From NCBI GenBank assembly GCA_964628385.1, contig CAZVOD010000006.1, forward strand, positions 48,405 to 112,404: 64,000 nucleotides of DNA, in the 5' to 3' direction. Numbering within the stretch: the first letter of the stretch is position 1; each line of letters opens with the position of its first letter. Positions 17,062 through 26,861 of the stretch are shown in pieces. Below the pieces are notes generated by a model, which saw only the letters and a program-made list of their open reading frames with translations, did no database searches and was not told the origin of the DNA. Origin of the DNA: JANQPA01 sp964628385 (GTDB lineage: Bacteria > Bacteroidota > Bacteroidia > Chitinophagales > Saprospiraceae). Position numbers and translations under genes: made by a program.

Positions 17062-18897
17062 ATGAAAAACGAAGGAAAGAGCTTTGGTTTATTCTTGATT
17101 AGTCTACTTCTTAGTGTATCCATAGCGCAAGCGCAAAGTACCCCCACTGGGTTAGAAGTCGTTGGTTATGACAGTCACTTTGAATTGACCTGGGATAAGT
17201 TAGCGGATCCTAATGTAGTGAGGATACGTGTTTATCGCTCGACAGATGGCGGAGACACTTTTGAATTGCTCAATTCTGCAAATAATCAGCAAACTTCCTA
17301 TATCGATTTTGTTGGTAGAGAAGATCGGCAAAATATATACAAAATTACCTCGCGGGCAAGCAATGGTGTGGAAAGTGAATTTTCTGCTCCTGATACTGCT
17401 TCAACCCGCGAAATGAGCGATGATGAGCTCCTGACTATGGTGCAGGAATATACTTTTAGATACTTTTGGGACTTTGCCAACCCTATTTCGGGCCTCGCCA
17501 GAGAAAGAAACACAACAGATATCGTAACTACCGGAGGAAGTGGCTTTGGAATCATGGCTATCTTGGTGGGGATTGAGCGCGGGTTTGTTACCAGAGGGCA
17601 GGGGTTGCAGCGCTTAATCAAAATAGCTGACTTTCTGGAAAATAAGGCAGATCGCTTCAAAGGAGTATGGTCACATTGGCTCAATGGAGGCACCGGAGAA
17701 GTGATACCTTTCAGTCGGCTGGACAATGGAGGAGACCTGGTAGAAACCAGTTTTCTACTACAGGGGTTGCTGACGGCCAGGGAATACTTCAATGAGGAGT
17801 CAGAAGAGGAAACAGCGCTCCGAAATACGATTACGCGCTTATGGGAAGGAGTCGATTTTAACTGGTACAGGAAACAGACAGAAAACGTACTGTGGTGGCA
17901 TTGGTCGCCGGAATTTGATTTCCAGCTTAATTTACCCATCAGAGGCTACAATGAAGCATTGATTATCTATCTGCTGGGCGTAGCTTCACCAACCCATAGC
18001 ATTCCTCCTTCTTTGTATCACGATGGATGGGCTGGCAACAGCTCGTATACAAATGGATTCAAATATTTTGGGGTTGAGTTACCACTGGGACCAAGCCGGG
18101 GAGGGCCTTTATTCTTTGCGCACTATTCTTATATTGGCTTTGACCCACGAGGTATAGAAGATGATTATGCTAGCTATTTTATCCAAAATATCAACCACAC
18201 CCTTATCAACAGAGAATATTGCATTGAAAACCCACGCAACTTCGAGGGATATGGCCCGGACTGTTGGGGGTTAACGGCTAGTGATGATCCGATTCGGGGT
18301 TATTGGGCGCACAGCCCGGTTAATGATAATGGTACTATTACGCCCACGGCGGCGATTTCTTCAATACCCTACACTCCGGAGCAATCAATCGCTGCGATGA
18401 AGCATTTTTATCGGGAGTATGGCGAACGTTTGTGGGGGCCCTATGGTTTTTACGATGCATTTAATTTAACAGAAAACTGGTTTGCCGATTCTTATTTAGC
18501 AATTGATCAGGGACCCATAATTTGTATGATTGAAAATTACCGTTCAGAATTATTGTGGAAAAACTTTATGGCCAATCCTGAAATTACTCAGGCCCTCAAT
18601 ACCATTGGATTTAGGCCCTCGACTACTGCTGTGTCAGCATTACCTGCCTCAGAGTTTGATGTTTTTCCTAATCCTGTATCACCAAATCAAATAATAACGA
18701 TAAAAACAGAGCAGATAAGAAGCCTGGAGCTGATCCTTTACGATGCTAATGGCCGGCGCTTACTGACCCATCAGTCGGGGCAGGGGCAGCTGCATCAGCT
18801 ATCCCTACAGGGGATACGGCTAGCTGAAGGTGCTTACTTCTTGCAATTGAGAGACGGAACAGAACAAGCGACTGAAAAAATACTGATTAAGCATTAA
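17062..18897 (+). CDS. T9SS-exported glucoamylase-family (GH144-like) glycanase with Fn3 domain
   Basis: A 611-residue enzyme. Signal peptide to about residue 24 (SIAQAQ), a fibronectin III-like domain (~30-115), a PF10091 glucoamylase-type (alpha/alpha)6 domain (~125-530) and a T9SS type A sorting domain (VFPNPVSPNQ ... GAYFLQLRDG). Family signatures are YTFRYFWDFANPISGLARER, TTGGSGFGIMA, SHWLNGGTGE, NGGDLVETSFLLQG, WHWSPEF and TPTAAISSIPYTPEQSI. PF10091 includes GH144 endo-beta-1,2-glucanases, so an extracellular endo-acting enzyme is the best guess. It heads the locus and has a shorter paralogue at 26862. Catalytic residues were not assigned. Confidence 0.82.
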   Translation: MKNEGKSFGLFLISLLLSVSIAQAQSTPTGLEVVGYDSHFELTWDKLADPNVVRIRVYRSTDGGDTFELLNSANNQQTSYIDFVGREDRQNIYKITSRASNGVESEFSAPDTASTREMSDDELLTMVQEYTFRYFWDFANPISGLARERNTTDIVTTGGSGFGIMAILVGIERGFVTRGQGLQRLIKIADFLENKADRFKGVWSHWLNGGTGEVIPFSRLDNGGDLVETSFLLQGLLTAREYFNEESEEETALRNTITRLWEGVDFNWYRKQTENVLWWHWSPEFDFQLNLPIRGYNEALIIYLLGVASPTHSIPPSLYHDGWAGNSSYTNGFKYFGVELPLGPSRGGPLFFAHYSYIGFDPRGIEDDYASYFIQNINHTLINREYCIENPRNFEGYGPDCWGLTASDDPIRGYWAHSPVNDNGTITPTAAISSIPYTPEQSIAAMKHFYREYGERLWGPYGFYDAFNLTENWFADSYLAIDQGPIICMIENYRSELLWKNFMANPEITQALNTIGFRPSTTAVSALPASEFDVFPNPVSPNQIITIKTEQIRSLELILYDANGRRLLTHQSGQGQLHQLSLQGIRLAEGAYFLQLRDGTEQATEKILIKH

Positions 18898-18933
18898 TTA
18901 AATTTTTTCCATATAAAACTAAATTGAATCGAG

Positions 18934-21690
18934 ATGAAGAACTCTTTACTCATTCTGATGGCCTTAATTTTTGGCCTTACATTATCGCATGGACAAGAAA
19001 CCGTAGTACTCGAAGATTTCGAAGACGGCGGCAAGCTTAACTGGAACCAGAATATCGGAGATGGTGAATTCTCTATTGTTGAGAATCCCGCTTTAACTGA
19101 TACCATAGGTTTTGTAGATACTCTTGGCATTAATCCCGGTGGAAACGTAGGCTCTTACACTAAAGATAGCGTTGAATTCAGTTTGCTTATTGCTGAACTA
19201 GACAACCCTCTGGATTTAAGCACCAACAATAAATTTACAGTGCAGGTCTTGGCTCCGGTAGCGACCTCTTTTATTTTTAAGATAGAAGGAGATCGCTCTA
19301 TCGGTGAAGAATTAGAAGAGGAAGTAAATATTGCTGCTGCGGGAATTTGGGTAGAGTATACTTTCGACTTCAGCGCGGCGGCAGACTTTACTACCATCAA
19401 CAAAATTATTTTCTTCTTCGATAGAAGAGGAACAGATGGTGATACCTATCTAATTGATAACATTAGAATTGAGCCTGCTGATGAATGCTCAGGGGTAGCT
19501 GAAGTGCCGGGCTTGGTTGATGACTTTGAATGTCAAAGAAACAGAACCGTTGGTGTTGGTCTGTTGAGTCTTGATGTGATCGATAATCCTGACATATCAG
19601 GAATTAATATGAGCTCGACAGTGGGTGCTTTTAATGACTCTGATGGCGGAGCTTTCCACGCTTTGGTATACGATTACGGTTTTGAAACTATCGATTTATC
19701 TACCAACAACATATTCAAGATGAGCGTTTGGGCTCCTTTTGCTAACCGTTTGGTAGTTAAGTTGGAAGGAGGTACTAATTTTGGTCCCGTAGAAAGAGAT
19801 TTTCAGATAGAAGCAACAGAAGAATGGGTAGAGGTAGAAATTGATTTTAGTGACCTAGCAAACTCTGATTATACTAGGGTAGTATTTTTCTTCAATGCAT
19901 TTGAGGCACCGGGCGAAGAGGATATTTTCTTTGTAGACGATGTAAGATGGGAAGAAGTTCCAATGGGGGACGTGCTGGAAGATTTTGAAGATGGTGGACA
20001 ACTAACGTGGGAGCCACTAAATAATAATAACGAAGTACACGGTACATTCGAAATCATTGATAACCCGGATATGGAGGGCAATGAAAGTGCTAGCATAGGA
20101 TCTTACACAAAGGGAACTTCAGCGTTTAGTACCCTAACGACTTTCCTTCCCGGAGGAATTGATCTTTCTGAATTTTCACAGTTAAATTTACAGGTATGGG
20201 CTCCCGAAGGTGCCTCTATGGTAACGATGCAGCTGGTAAGCCAAACTCAGGGTAACCAATCTGTTACGAGAGATATTCCCGAGACTATGTCATGGCAGGA
20301 TATCAACTTTAATTTTGAGGAGTTTCAGAATGTGACAGACTTCTTCCAGTTGAATTTAATATTTGACGAAGGGGTAGAATCTGCGGCTACCTACTTTTTG
20401 GATAATCTGAGTCAGGGGGCGGGTACTGTTGATCCTTGTGAAGGTGTAGAACCGGTAATGAACATTATAGATGATTTCAATTGTCAGCGTAATGTTCCTA
20501 TTACCATCGGCATTGCCCAGTTAGAGGTGATTGATAATCCTGACATGTCAGGTATCAATAATACACCTAATGATCGAGTAGGGGCTTATGACGATCCATT
20601 TGACCAATTCTCTGCGCTTGTTTATAACTTTGGAGGGCCAATCAATCTTGATATTCGCAATCAATTGACGGTGAAAATCTGGTCGCCTGAAATAGTGCCT
20701 TTACTATTCAAACTTGAAGGGGGTAGTGATCCCGTTGTTGAAATACCTGTAGAGGTAACGGAAGCAGGAACTTGGGTAGAATATGTAGTGGACTTTAGCG
20801 AAAGTGCAGGAACAGACCACACAAGCCTGGCTATCTTCTTTAACTTCAATCAAATTCAGGAAGAGCAGCTAACGTACTTTATTGACGATATTTCTCTTGA
20901 GCGTGCACCGTATGGCAAAGGTCTTATAGCTGACTTTGAAAGTCCGGATTTTGAATTGACCAACTGGGGCTTTTTCCCCGATGGAGATGCTGATCCTGGT
21001 ATTTATGTGGTAGAAAACCCTAATCCATCAGGTATCAATACAAGTGACAATGTGGGATATCACGTCGAAATCGGTAATGGACCACAGCCATGGGCCGGTA
21101 TGTTCCACCGAATGGAAGCACCTATTAGCCTACCGAACGATGATAAGGTTATTCGTATGAAGGTATTGTCTAATCAGGCAGCTACTATTGTTGCAAAAGT
21201 AGAAGGAGGTGTAGACGGAGCACCACAATCTGGTGATACGCCTGCTGAGTATACCACACCTGGTGAATGGCAAGAACTGGTGTTTGACTTTGCTAACAAC
21301 GCTCCTAGTCCAGTACCGGATGATGCGCTGTATAATACATTTACTTTAATCTTCAATATTACTGAAATACCTACTGAAGATACAGAGTATTTCTACGATG
21401 ATGTCATTGTAGGTTCTGCTGATCCAGTTAGCGTATTTTCTCCTGTAAAAGTAGATCAACTGGAAATTGCGCCCAATCCAGTGAATGATAGGCTGAATAT
21501 TATGAATGCTGAAGATATCAATCACTTCGAAGTATACAACACTTTCGGTCAGCGCGTACACATTATTCAGACGACTGGTCAGAACAACCTATCTGTTAGC
21601 ATGGATCATTTAACAAATGGTATTTATATCCTTGTTGGTTTTGACAGATCAGGGAAGCTAATCGGTAATGCAAGATTTACCAAGCAGTAA
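18934..21690 (+). CDS. Five-module jelly-roll surface protein with T9SS sorting domain
   Basis: A 918-residue secreted protein. After a signal peptide (residues 1-20) come five modules of about 155-165 residues beginning near 25, 192, 347, 511 and 663, then a sorting domain from about 840 (LEIAPNPVNDRLNI). Modules 1 and 3 begin VLEDFEDGG-L-W; modules 2 and 4 begin DDF-CQRN and share VIDNPD-SGIN; module 5 is divergent. Most end in a Y/F-x-D-D/N strand. The openings resemble CBM11/CIA30-type carbohydrate-binding jelly rolls. It lies directly upstream of susC where no SusE/F-type protein is present, so it probably binds the glycan at the cell surface. Specificity is unknown. Confidence 0.75.
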   Translation: MKNSLLILMALIFGLTLSHGQETVVLEDFEDGGKLNWNQNIGDGEFSIVENPALTDTIGFVDTLGINPGGNVGSYTKDSVEFSLLIAELDNPLDLSTNNKFTVQVLAPVATSFIFKIEGDRSIGEELEEEVNIAAAGIWVEYTFDFSAAADFTTINKIIFFFDRRGTDGDTYLIDNIRIEPADECSGVAEVPGLVDDFECQRNRTVGVGLLSLDVIDNPDISGINMSSTVGAFNDSDGGAFHALVYDYGFETIDLSTNNIFKMSVWAPFANRLVVKLEGGTNFGPVERDFQIEATEEWVEVEIDFSDLANSDYTRVVFFFNAFEAPGEEDIFFVDDVRWEEVPMGDVLEDFEDGGQLTWEPLNNNNEVHGTFEIIDNPDMEGNESASIGSYTKGTSAFSTLTTFLPGGIDLSEFSQLNLQVWAPEGASMVTMQLVSQTQGNQSVTRDIPETMSWQDINFNFEEFQNVTDFFQLNLIFDEGVESAATYFLDNLSQGAGTVDPCEGVEPVMNIIDDFNCQRNVPITIGIAQLEVIDNPDMSGINNTPNDRVGAYDDPFDQFSALVYNFGGPINLDIRNQLTVKIWSPEIVPLLFKLEGGSDPVVEIPVEVTEAGTWVEYVVDFSESAGTDHTSLAIFFNFNQIQEEQLTYFIDDISLERAPYGKGLIADFESPDFELTNWGFFPDGDADPGIYVVENPNPSGINTSDNVGYHVEIGNGPQPWAGMFHRMEAPISLPNDDKVIRMKVLSNQAATIVAKVEGGVDGAPQSGDTPAEYTTPGEWQELVFDFANNAPSPVPDDALYNTFTLIFNITEIPTEDTEYFYDDVIVGSADPVSVFSPVKVDQLEIAPNPVNDRLNIMNAEDINHFEVYNTFGQRVHIIQTTGQNNLSVSMDHLTNGIYILVGFDRSGKLIGNARFTKQ

Positions 21691-21745
21691 AAATTATTCT
21701 ATACTGAACATTTTAATGGTTTTTATATACAGGTACAGATAGCAA

Positions 21746-21777
21746 AAGTTCCACCCGCCGCAGGCGGGTGGAAACTT
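21746..21777. terminator. GC-rich hairpin after the surface-protein gene
   Basis: Arms TTCCACCCGCC (21749-21759) and GGCGGGTGGAA (21763-21773) pair over 11 bp with loop GCA and extend by a few pairs through a 1-nt bulge. No U-tract follows, so it could be an mRNA 3' stabiliser or processing hairpin rather than a classic terminator. Confidence 0.55.
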
Positions 21778-21798
21778 ACTACACGTGGGATTTCATGT

Positions 21799-21814
21799 AC
21801 CTGCGAAACAAGTC
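21799..21814 (-). repeat. Dispersed motif copy 2 (reverse orientation)
   Basis: ACCTGCGAAACAAGTC is the reverse complement of GACTTGTTTCGCAGGT, matching the copies at 9448, 47255, 47300 and 48628. Confidence 0.5.
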
Positions 21815-22040
21815 TATTATATCGGAAGGCTTGTAGCTTTTAGCCAGGCTACTCTGGTTTTAGATTTCTCTTCCAGACAAATAATCGATTCAGGTTGTAA
21901 ATAGTGAAAATCAAAAACCATGCACGGCAACTTGATCTGAATAAAAAGATGATTCCCCCTTTTTTCTTTTATGGTCTCATTTCGGTGAGGCCATATATTT
22001 CAAATAGAAGCATCTCATTAGTTGAATAAAAATATAGCCG

Positions 22041-25000
22041 ATGATCTTTCTAAAAAAAATAAATCTACTGCTGCTGATGTATTGCTTGGGTACTGCTGTA
22101 CTTTCTGCACAAGCCACAGAAGTGACGGGAACGGTAGTTGACCCGGATGGAGAAGTGCTCATTGGAGCTAATGTACTCCTGAAGGAGAGCACAAAAGGGA
22201 CCACTACTGACCTTGACGGTAAGTTTTCACTAGAAGTAGAAGATGTTAATAATACGATTTTGGTAGTTTCTTATATCGGTTATGGTACTAAAGAGGTAGA
22301 ATTGGCCGGTAGAACTAACCTGACTATAACGCTGCTGGAAGGCCAGCAATTAGTTGACGAAGTGGTAGTCGTAGGATATGGTACGCAAAACAAAAGCGAC
22401 CTGACTGGTTCCATCTCTTCTGTTAAATCAGAAGATATTAACCGAATTCCTACGGGCAATGTAGCTCAGGCTTTGCAGGGCAAAGTAGCCGGAGTACAGG
22501 TAACGCCCTCCTCTGGTGCACCAGGTGCTGGTGCTGTTGTACGTATTCGGGGTATTGGTACTTTTAACAATGCCAATCCATTGTACGTAGTTGATGGTAT
22601 GTTATTGGATGATATTGATTTTTTGAGCCCCGGGGATATAGCGTCTATTGAGGTTTTGAAAGATGCCTCTGCTACTGCCATTTATGGTTCAAGAGGGGCA
22701 AATGGGGTAATTATTGTAACCACAAAAAAAGGAAGTAGGGGTGATCGAGGTCGAATCACTGCCGAGGCCTACTATGGATGGCAAGAAGTTATCGATCAGG
22801 TTGGCGTAGTTAACGGAGCGCAATATGCACAGCTAGCTAATGAAGCTAGCATCAACGAGGGAGGAAATCCCCGGTTTGATGACCCTGAGTCTTTTGGAGA
22901 AGGAACAGACTGGCAGGATCTCATTTTTCGTACTGCTCCCATCATGAATTACCAATTGGGTTTTACAGGAGGTTCTGATAATATACTCTACAATGTCAGT
23001 GCTAATTACTTTAAGCAAGATGGTATTCAGCGTGGTGGGGATTACGAACGCTTTACCATTCGTTTGAATAACGAATATAATGTAAAAGACTTTGTAAAGA
23101 TCGGACACAATGTATCTTTGGTTTTTGAGGATAGAGTAAATGGCCCCAACCTGGTGAATACCGCCCTGAGGTCGGCTCCTATAGCTACTGCTTTTGATAG
23201 CCTGGGGAACTTCTCGCCCTCTACTGCCGAGATTTCTTCTACTGGTAATGCAGAGGCATCCTTGTTTTACCGCAATAATACCAGTTTTAGTTACCGCGGG
23301 GTTGGTAATATTTATGCAGATATAAACTTCCTGAAGTACTTTACTTTTCGTTCAAACTTTGGTATTGATTACAGTCAGGGCCAGGGTAAGTCTTTTGTAC
23401 CGGTATTTCAGGTTTCTGCAATTCAGCAAAACCAGGATTCCAGGCTGACGGTAACGGAAACGCGCACTCGTAGTTGGTTATGGGAAAACACGGTGACTTT
23501 CAACCGGGAGTGGGATAACCACCGGATAAATGTACTCGGCGGTATTACTTCTCAGGAATTAGACTTCGAGCGGCTTCAGGGAAGTCGTTTGAATTTCGTC
23601 GGCGAAGATGAGTCCTTCTTCTTTCTGAATGCCGGTGATGAAACTACAGGCGCTTCTAACAACTTCGCTGACACCTGGAGTATCATTTCCTACTTGTTCA
23701 GAGTAAATTATACTGCTTTCAATAGGTATTTGCTTACGGTATCTTTCCGGGCCGATGGTTCTTCTAAGTTTGGTGCCAATAATCGCTATGGTTATTTCCC
23801 TTCTGTTGCCTTGGGTTGGAACTTAACTAATGAAACGTTCTTCCAAAATCAGAATATTTTTAGTCGCTTAAAGCTCCGTGGTAGTTGGGGGCAGGTAGGT
23901 AATGAAAAGATCGGAACCTTCCGTTATTCGCCTCTGGTAACCAGCAACCTGAATGTCATTTTTGGAGATAATGGTTCTATTGATAATGTTCAGAATGGAG
24001 CGGCAGTACTTAACCTGGCTAATCCTGACTTAAGATGGGAACAAACAACTCAGGCTAACTTCGGCTTTGAAATGGGGTTATTAAATAACCGGTTGACTGC
24101 TGAGGTAGATTACTACACAAGAACGACAGATGACATACTCGCATCCGTACCAATTCCTGACTATATTGGCTCTGAGGCTAATCCAATTGTGAATGCTGCT
24201 AAAATGCGCAACAGTGGAATCGACCTCAACTTGACCTGGCAAGATGCTATTGGTGACTTTAGCTATTCCATCAACCTAAATGGATCAACTGTTAATAATG
24301 AAGTTTTGGCCTTAGGTGGTGGTGAAGAAGAAATATTTGGAGCTGGAATTTTTGGCGGAAGGTTTGCTACCAGAACAGTAGTGGGTGAGCCCATTGGTTC
24401 TTTTTGGGGTTGGAGAATCGCTGGGGTTTTCCAAAATGAAGAAGAATTAAATACTCTGCCAACCCGAGGTACCGAGAGCGGCCCCGGAGATTTGCGCTTT
24501 GAAGATACAAATGGCATGGATGAGAATGGAAACCTTACAGGTGTACCAGATGGCAGAATTGATGAAAGCGACAGAGTCTTTCTAGGTAATCCTATCCCCG
24601 ATGTAATTTATGGTTTTAATGCAAGTGTAGCTTACAAGGGCTTTGACCTAAATATCGAATTTAATGGTCAGAGTGGCAATGAAGTGTACAATGCAAAAAG
24701 AGCTCAAAGGTTTGGCTTGTACAATTTTGAATCCGTATTTCTGGATCGTTGGACGGGTGAGGGAACCAGCAATTTTGAGCCAAGAGTGACTAATAGCGGA
24801 CATAACTACATTCCTTCTGATCGTTTCATTGAAGATGGATCTTTCTTAAGATTGAGAAATATTACTTTAGGATATACTTTGCCAGGTAGTCTGCTGCAAA
24901 AAACTGGCTTGCAAAACCTCCGTTTATACATAGGAGGTACTAACCTGGTTACATGGACAGACTATACGGGGTATACACCTGAGATTGGTTCCGGTAATCC

Positions 25001-25076
25001 TTTCTTTACAGGGTTTGATCAAGGAGTTTATCCGATAGCAAGAACATATACTGTAGGCATGAATGTGTCCTTTTAA
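22041..25076 (+). CDS. susC: SusC-type TonB-linked outer-membrane transporter
   Basis: A 1011-residue TonB-dependent glycan importer. Signal peptide to about residue 25 (TAVLSAQ), a CarboxypepD_reg-like N-terminal domain (~27-110: VTGTVVDPDGEVLIGANVLLK), a plug with the SusC signature (NVAQALQGKVAGVQV, VRIRGIGTFNNANPLYVVDG, SIEVLKDASATAIYGSRGANGVI), then a 22-strand barrel ending in a terminal Phe (VGMNVSF). Length is typical of the family. It is followed 16 bp later by susD, with which it should form the outer-membrane import complex for oligosaccharides released by the surface glycanases. Confidence 0.96.
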   Translation: MIFLKKINLLLLMYCLGTAVLSAQATEVTGTVVDPDGEVLIGANVLLKESTKGTTTDLDGKFSLEVEDVNNTILVVSYIGYGTKEVELAGRTNLTITLLEGQQLVDEVVVVGYGTQNKSDLTGSISSVKSEDINRIPTGNVAQALQGKVAGVQVTPSSGAPGAGAVVRIRGIGTFNNANPLYVVDGMLLDDIDFLSPGDIASIEVLKDASATAIYGSRGANGVIIVTTKKGSRGDRGRITAEAYYGWQEVIDQVGVVNGAQYAQLANEASINEGGNPRFDDPESFGEGTDWQDLIFRTAPIMNYQLGFTGGSDNILYNVSANYFKQDGIQRGGDYERFTIRLNNEYNVKDFVKIGHNVSLVFEDRVNGPNLVNTALRSAPIATAFDSLGNFSPSTAEISSTGNAEASLFYRNNTSFSYRGVGNIYADINFLKYFTFRSNFGIDYSQGQGKSFVPVFQVSAIQQNQDSRLTVTETRTRSWLWENTVTFNREWDNHRINVLGGITSQELDFERLQGSRLNFVGEDESFFFLNAGDETTGASNNFADTWSIISYLFRVNYTAFNRYLLTVSFRADGSSKFGANNRYGYFPSVALGWNLTNETFFQNQNIFSRLKLRGSWGQVGNEKIGTFRYSPLVTSNLNVIFGDNGSIDNVQNGAAVLNLANPDLRWEQTTQANFGFEMGLLNNRLTAEVDYYTRTTDDILASVPIPDYIGSEANPIVNAAKMRNSGIDLNLTWQDAIGDFSYSINLNGSTVNNEVLALGGGEEEIFGAGIFGGRFATRTVVGEPIGSFWGWRIAGVFQNEEELNTLPTRGTESGPGDLRFEDTNGMDENGNLTGVPDGRIDESDRVFLGNPIPDVIYGFNASVAYKGFDLNIEFNGQSGNEVYNAKRAQRFGLYNFESVFLDRWTGEGTSNFEPRVTNSGHNYIPSDRFIEDGSFLRLRNITLGYTLPGSLLQKTGLQNLRLYIGGTNLVTWTDYTGYTPEIGSGNPFFTGFDQGVYPIARTYTVGMNVSF

Positions 25077-25092
25077 TTAAAAAATAGAAGTT

Positions 25093-26568
25093 ATGAAAAT
25101 ATTTAACAAACTAATCGGTATTTGCCTTTTATTATGGCTCTCGCTGGTAAGTTGTAGCGAGGAATTTTTGGAAAAAACTTCTCCCGGCCAATTGGCAGCT
25201 GATAATTTCTTCGAAACACAGGAGCATGCCATCTGGGGAACTAATGCAATATACGAGCATCTCCGAGATTGGGAAGTACATGTATTCAGCTTTATTGGAA
25301 TGACAGATATCGTTTCTGATGATGCAGATAAAGGAAGTACCCCCAATGATGCCTCCTTCCTGAGAGAAATTGATGAATTTACATTTGACTCGGGTAATTC
25401 CGCTCCCGGTGGAATATGGCGTGGATATTACAGAGGTATTTACAGAGCCAATGTAGCACTGGCCAATATTCCTGATATAGAGATGGATGAAGAGTTGAAG
25501 GCCCGATTGATCGGAGAATGTAAGTTCTTAAGAGCTTATTATTACTTCAACCTGGTAAGATGGTTTGGAGATATACCATTGATTACCGAGCCTATCGGGG
25601 CAGACCAGGTCGATCTGGTAAGAACGCCAAGAGAAGAAGTATACGCTCAGATCATCCAGGATTTGATGGATGCTGAAGCCGCTTTACCGCTCAAATCAGA
25701 GTATCCGGCTTCTGAAATGGGCCGTGCTACCAGAGGCGCCGCGCAGGGCTTTTTGGCCAAAGTATACCTGACCTTAAGAGATTTTCCTCAGGCTGAAGAA
25801 TATGCCATGCGAGTTATCAATTCTAACGAGTATGATCTGATGGAAAGCTACTCTCAGATATTTACCGAAGCGGGTGAAAATGGTGTAGAAAGTATCTTTG
25901 AGGTACAAACTGCTGCATTTGAGCCGGCTGTCACGGGGAGTCAGTACAATGAAGTTCAGGGGGTTCGAGGGACTCCTAATTTGGGTTGGGGCTTTAATAA
26001 GCCATCTGATAATTTGATCACTTCCTACGAAATTGGAGATCCGCGCCTTGACGCAACAGTGCTGTATCCCGGAGAAGTACTACCTGATGGTTCTGATGTA
26101 GTACAGAACAATCCCAATATTGTCAATGAGCGGTACAATCAAAAAGCCTTTGTTCCGGATCATCCAGGTTCTAACCCTAATGGTCCCGGTAATATTCGTC
26201 GCTTGCGTTACGCTGATGTATTGCTGGTAGCTGCCGAAGCCATGAATGAGAATGGTAAAGCTAACGAAGCATTAGCTTACCTTAATCAGGTTAGGGAAAG
26301 AGCCAGAGGCAACCGTCGTGGCTTTCTACCGGATATCGTTACAACTAATCAGGGCGAACTTCGTCAGATTATCTGGCGGGAGAGAAGGTCAGAACTGGCT
26401 ATGGAACAACACCGCTGGTTTGACCTGACCAGGCAAAGAAGAACAGCCGAAGTAATGATCGCCGCCGGAAAGACCAATTTTCAGGAGGGGAAAAACGAAC
26501 TGTTTCCAATACCTCAAACTGAAATTGACCTGACAGGAGGTAGTCTGGAACAAAATCCGGGCTACTAA
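25093..26568 (+). CDS. susD: SusD/RagB family glycan-binding lipoprotein
   Basis: A 491-residue outer-membrane lipoprotein that lids the SusC pore. Lipobox at LSLVSC (Cys about residue 20), then the family opening EEFLEKTSPGQLAADNFFETQE. TPR-like helices follow, with GECKFLRAYYYFNLVRWFGDIPLI and the C-terminal RYADVLLVAAEAMNENGKANEALAYLNQVRERA and WRERRSELAMEQHRWFDLTR motifs. It ends PIPQTEIDL...NPGY as usual. A strong hairpin lies just after the stop codon, so transcription of the downstream enzymes may be lower. Confidence 0.95.
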   Translation: MKIFNKLIGICLLLWLSLVSCSEEFLEKTSPGQLAADNFFETQEHAIWGTNAIYEHLRDWEVHVFSFIGMTDIVSDDADKGSTPNDASFLREIDEFTFDSGNSAPGGIWRGYYRGIYRANVALANIPDIEMDEELKARLIGECKFLRAYYYFNLVRWFGDIPLITEPIGADQVDLVRTPREEVYAQIIQDLMDAEAALPLKSEYPASEMGRATRGAAQGFLAKVYLTLRDFPQAEEYAMRVINSNEYDLMESYSQIFTEAGENGVESIFEVQTAAFEPAVTGSQYNEVQGVRGTPNLGWGFNKPSDNLITSYEIGDPRLDATVLYPGEVLPDGSDVVQNNPNIVNERYNQKAFVPDHPGSNPNGPGNIRRLRYADVLLVAAEAMNENGKANEALAYLNQVRERARGNRRGFLPDIVTTNQGELRQIIWRERRSELAMEQHRWFDLTRQRRTAEVMIAAGKTNFQEGKNELFPIPQTEIDLTGGSLEQNPGY

Positions 26569-26592
26569 TCACTACCGAGAATGACTAGGGGA

Positions 26593-26629
26593 AGCTGTAC
26601 CAAAAGCAAGCGCTGCTTTTGGTACAGCT
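26593..26629 (+). terminator. 16-bp perfect hairpin after susD
   Basis: Arms 26593-26608 and 26614-26629 are perfectly complementary over 16 bp (AGCTGTACCAAAAGCA and its reverse complement) with loop AGCGC. No U-tract follows, so it may be an attenuator or an mRNA 3'-end stabiliser for susCD. The rest of the gap to 26861 shows nothing else. Confidence 0.65.
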
Positions 26630-26861
26630 CCATAAAATACAGGCCCTGCTCACCGCCAGATTAAGTACACGGCGACAGTATACAAAGCCTTAAGAACTAA
26701 CTTGCTAATACTAAGCTAATTAAACCAACCAGGTGGTAATTTATCCTAAGGGCAGAAAAAACATGGAGGTACCCGAACCTTCACAGCAGTAAAGAAGCCG
26801 ATTTTTTGGCAGTATAGGATTACAACTTGAAATTAAAAGAAAACCTTCCAATTCTATTTGT

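Larger units (their letters stand above)
21691..22040. other. Intergenic region before susC with two stem-loops
   Basis: A 350-bp gap. It holds the 21746-21777 hairpin, a dispersed-motif copy at 21799-21814 and a 9-bp stem ATGGTCTCA (21971-21979)/TGAGGCCAT (21986-21994) with one G-T pair, 47 bp before the susC ATG. No gene is evident. Confidence 0.5.
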
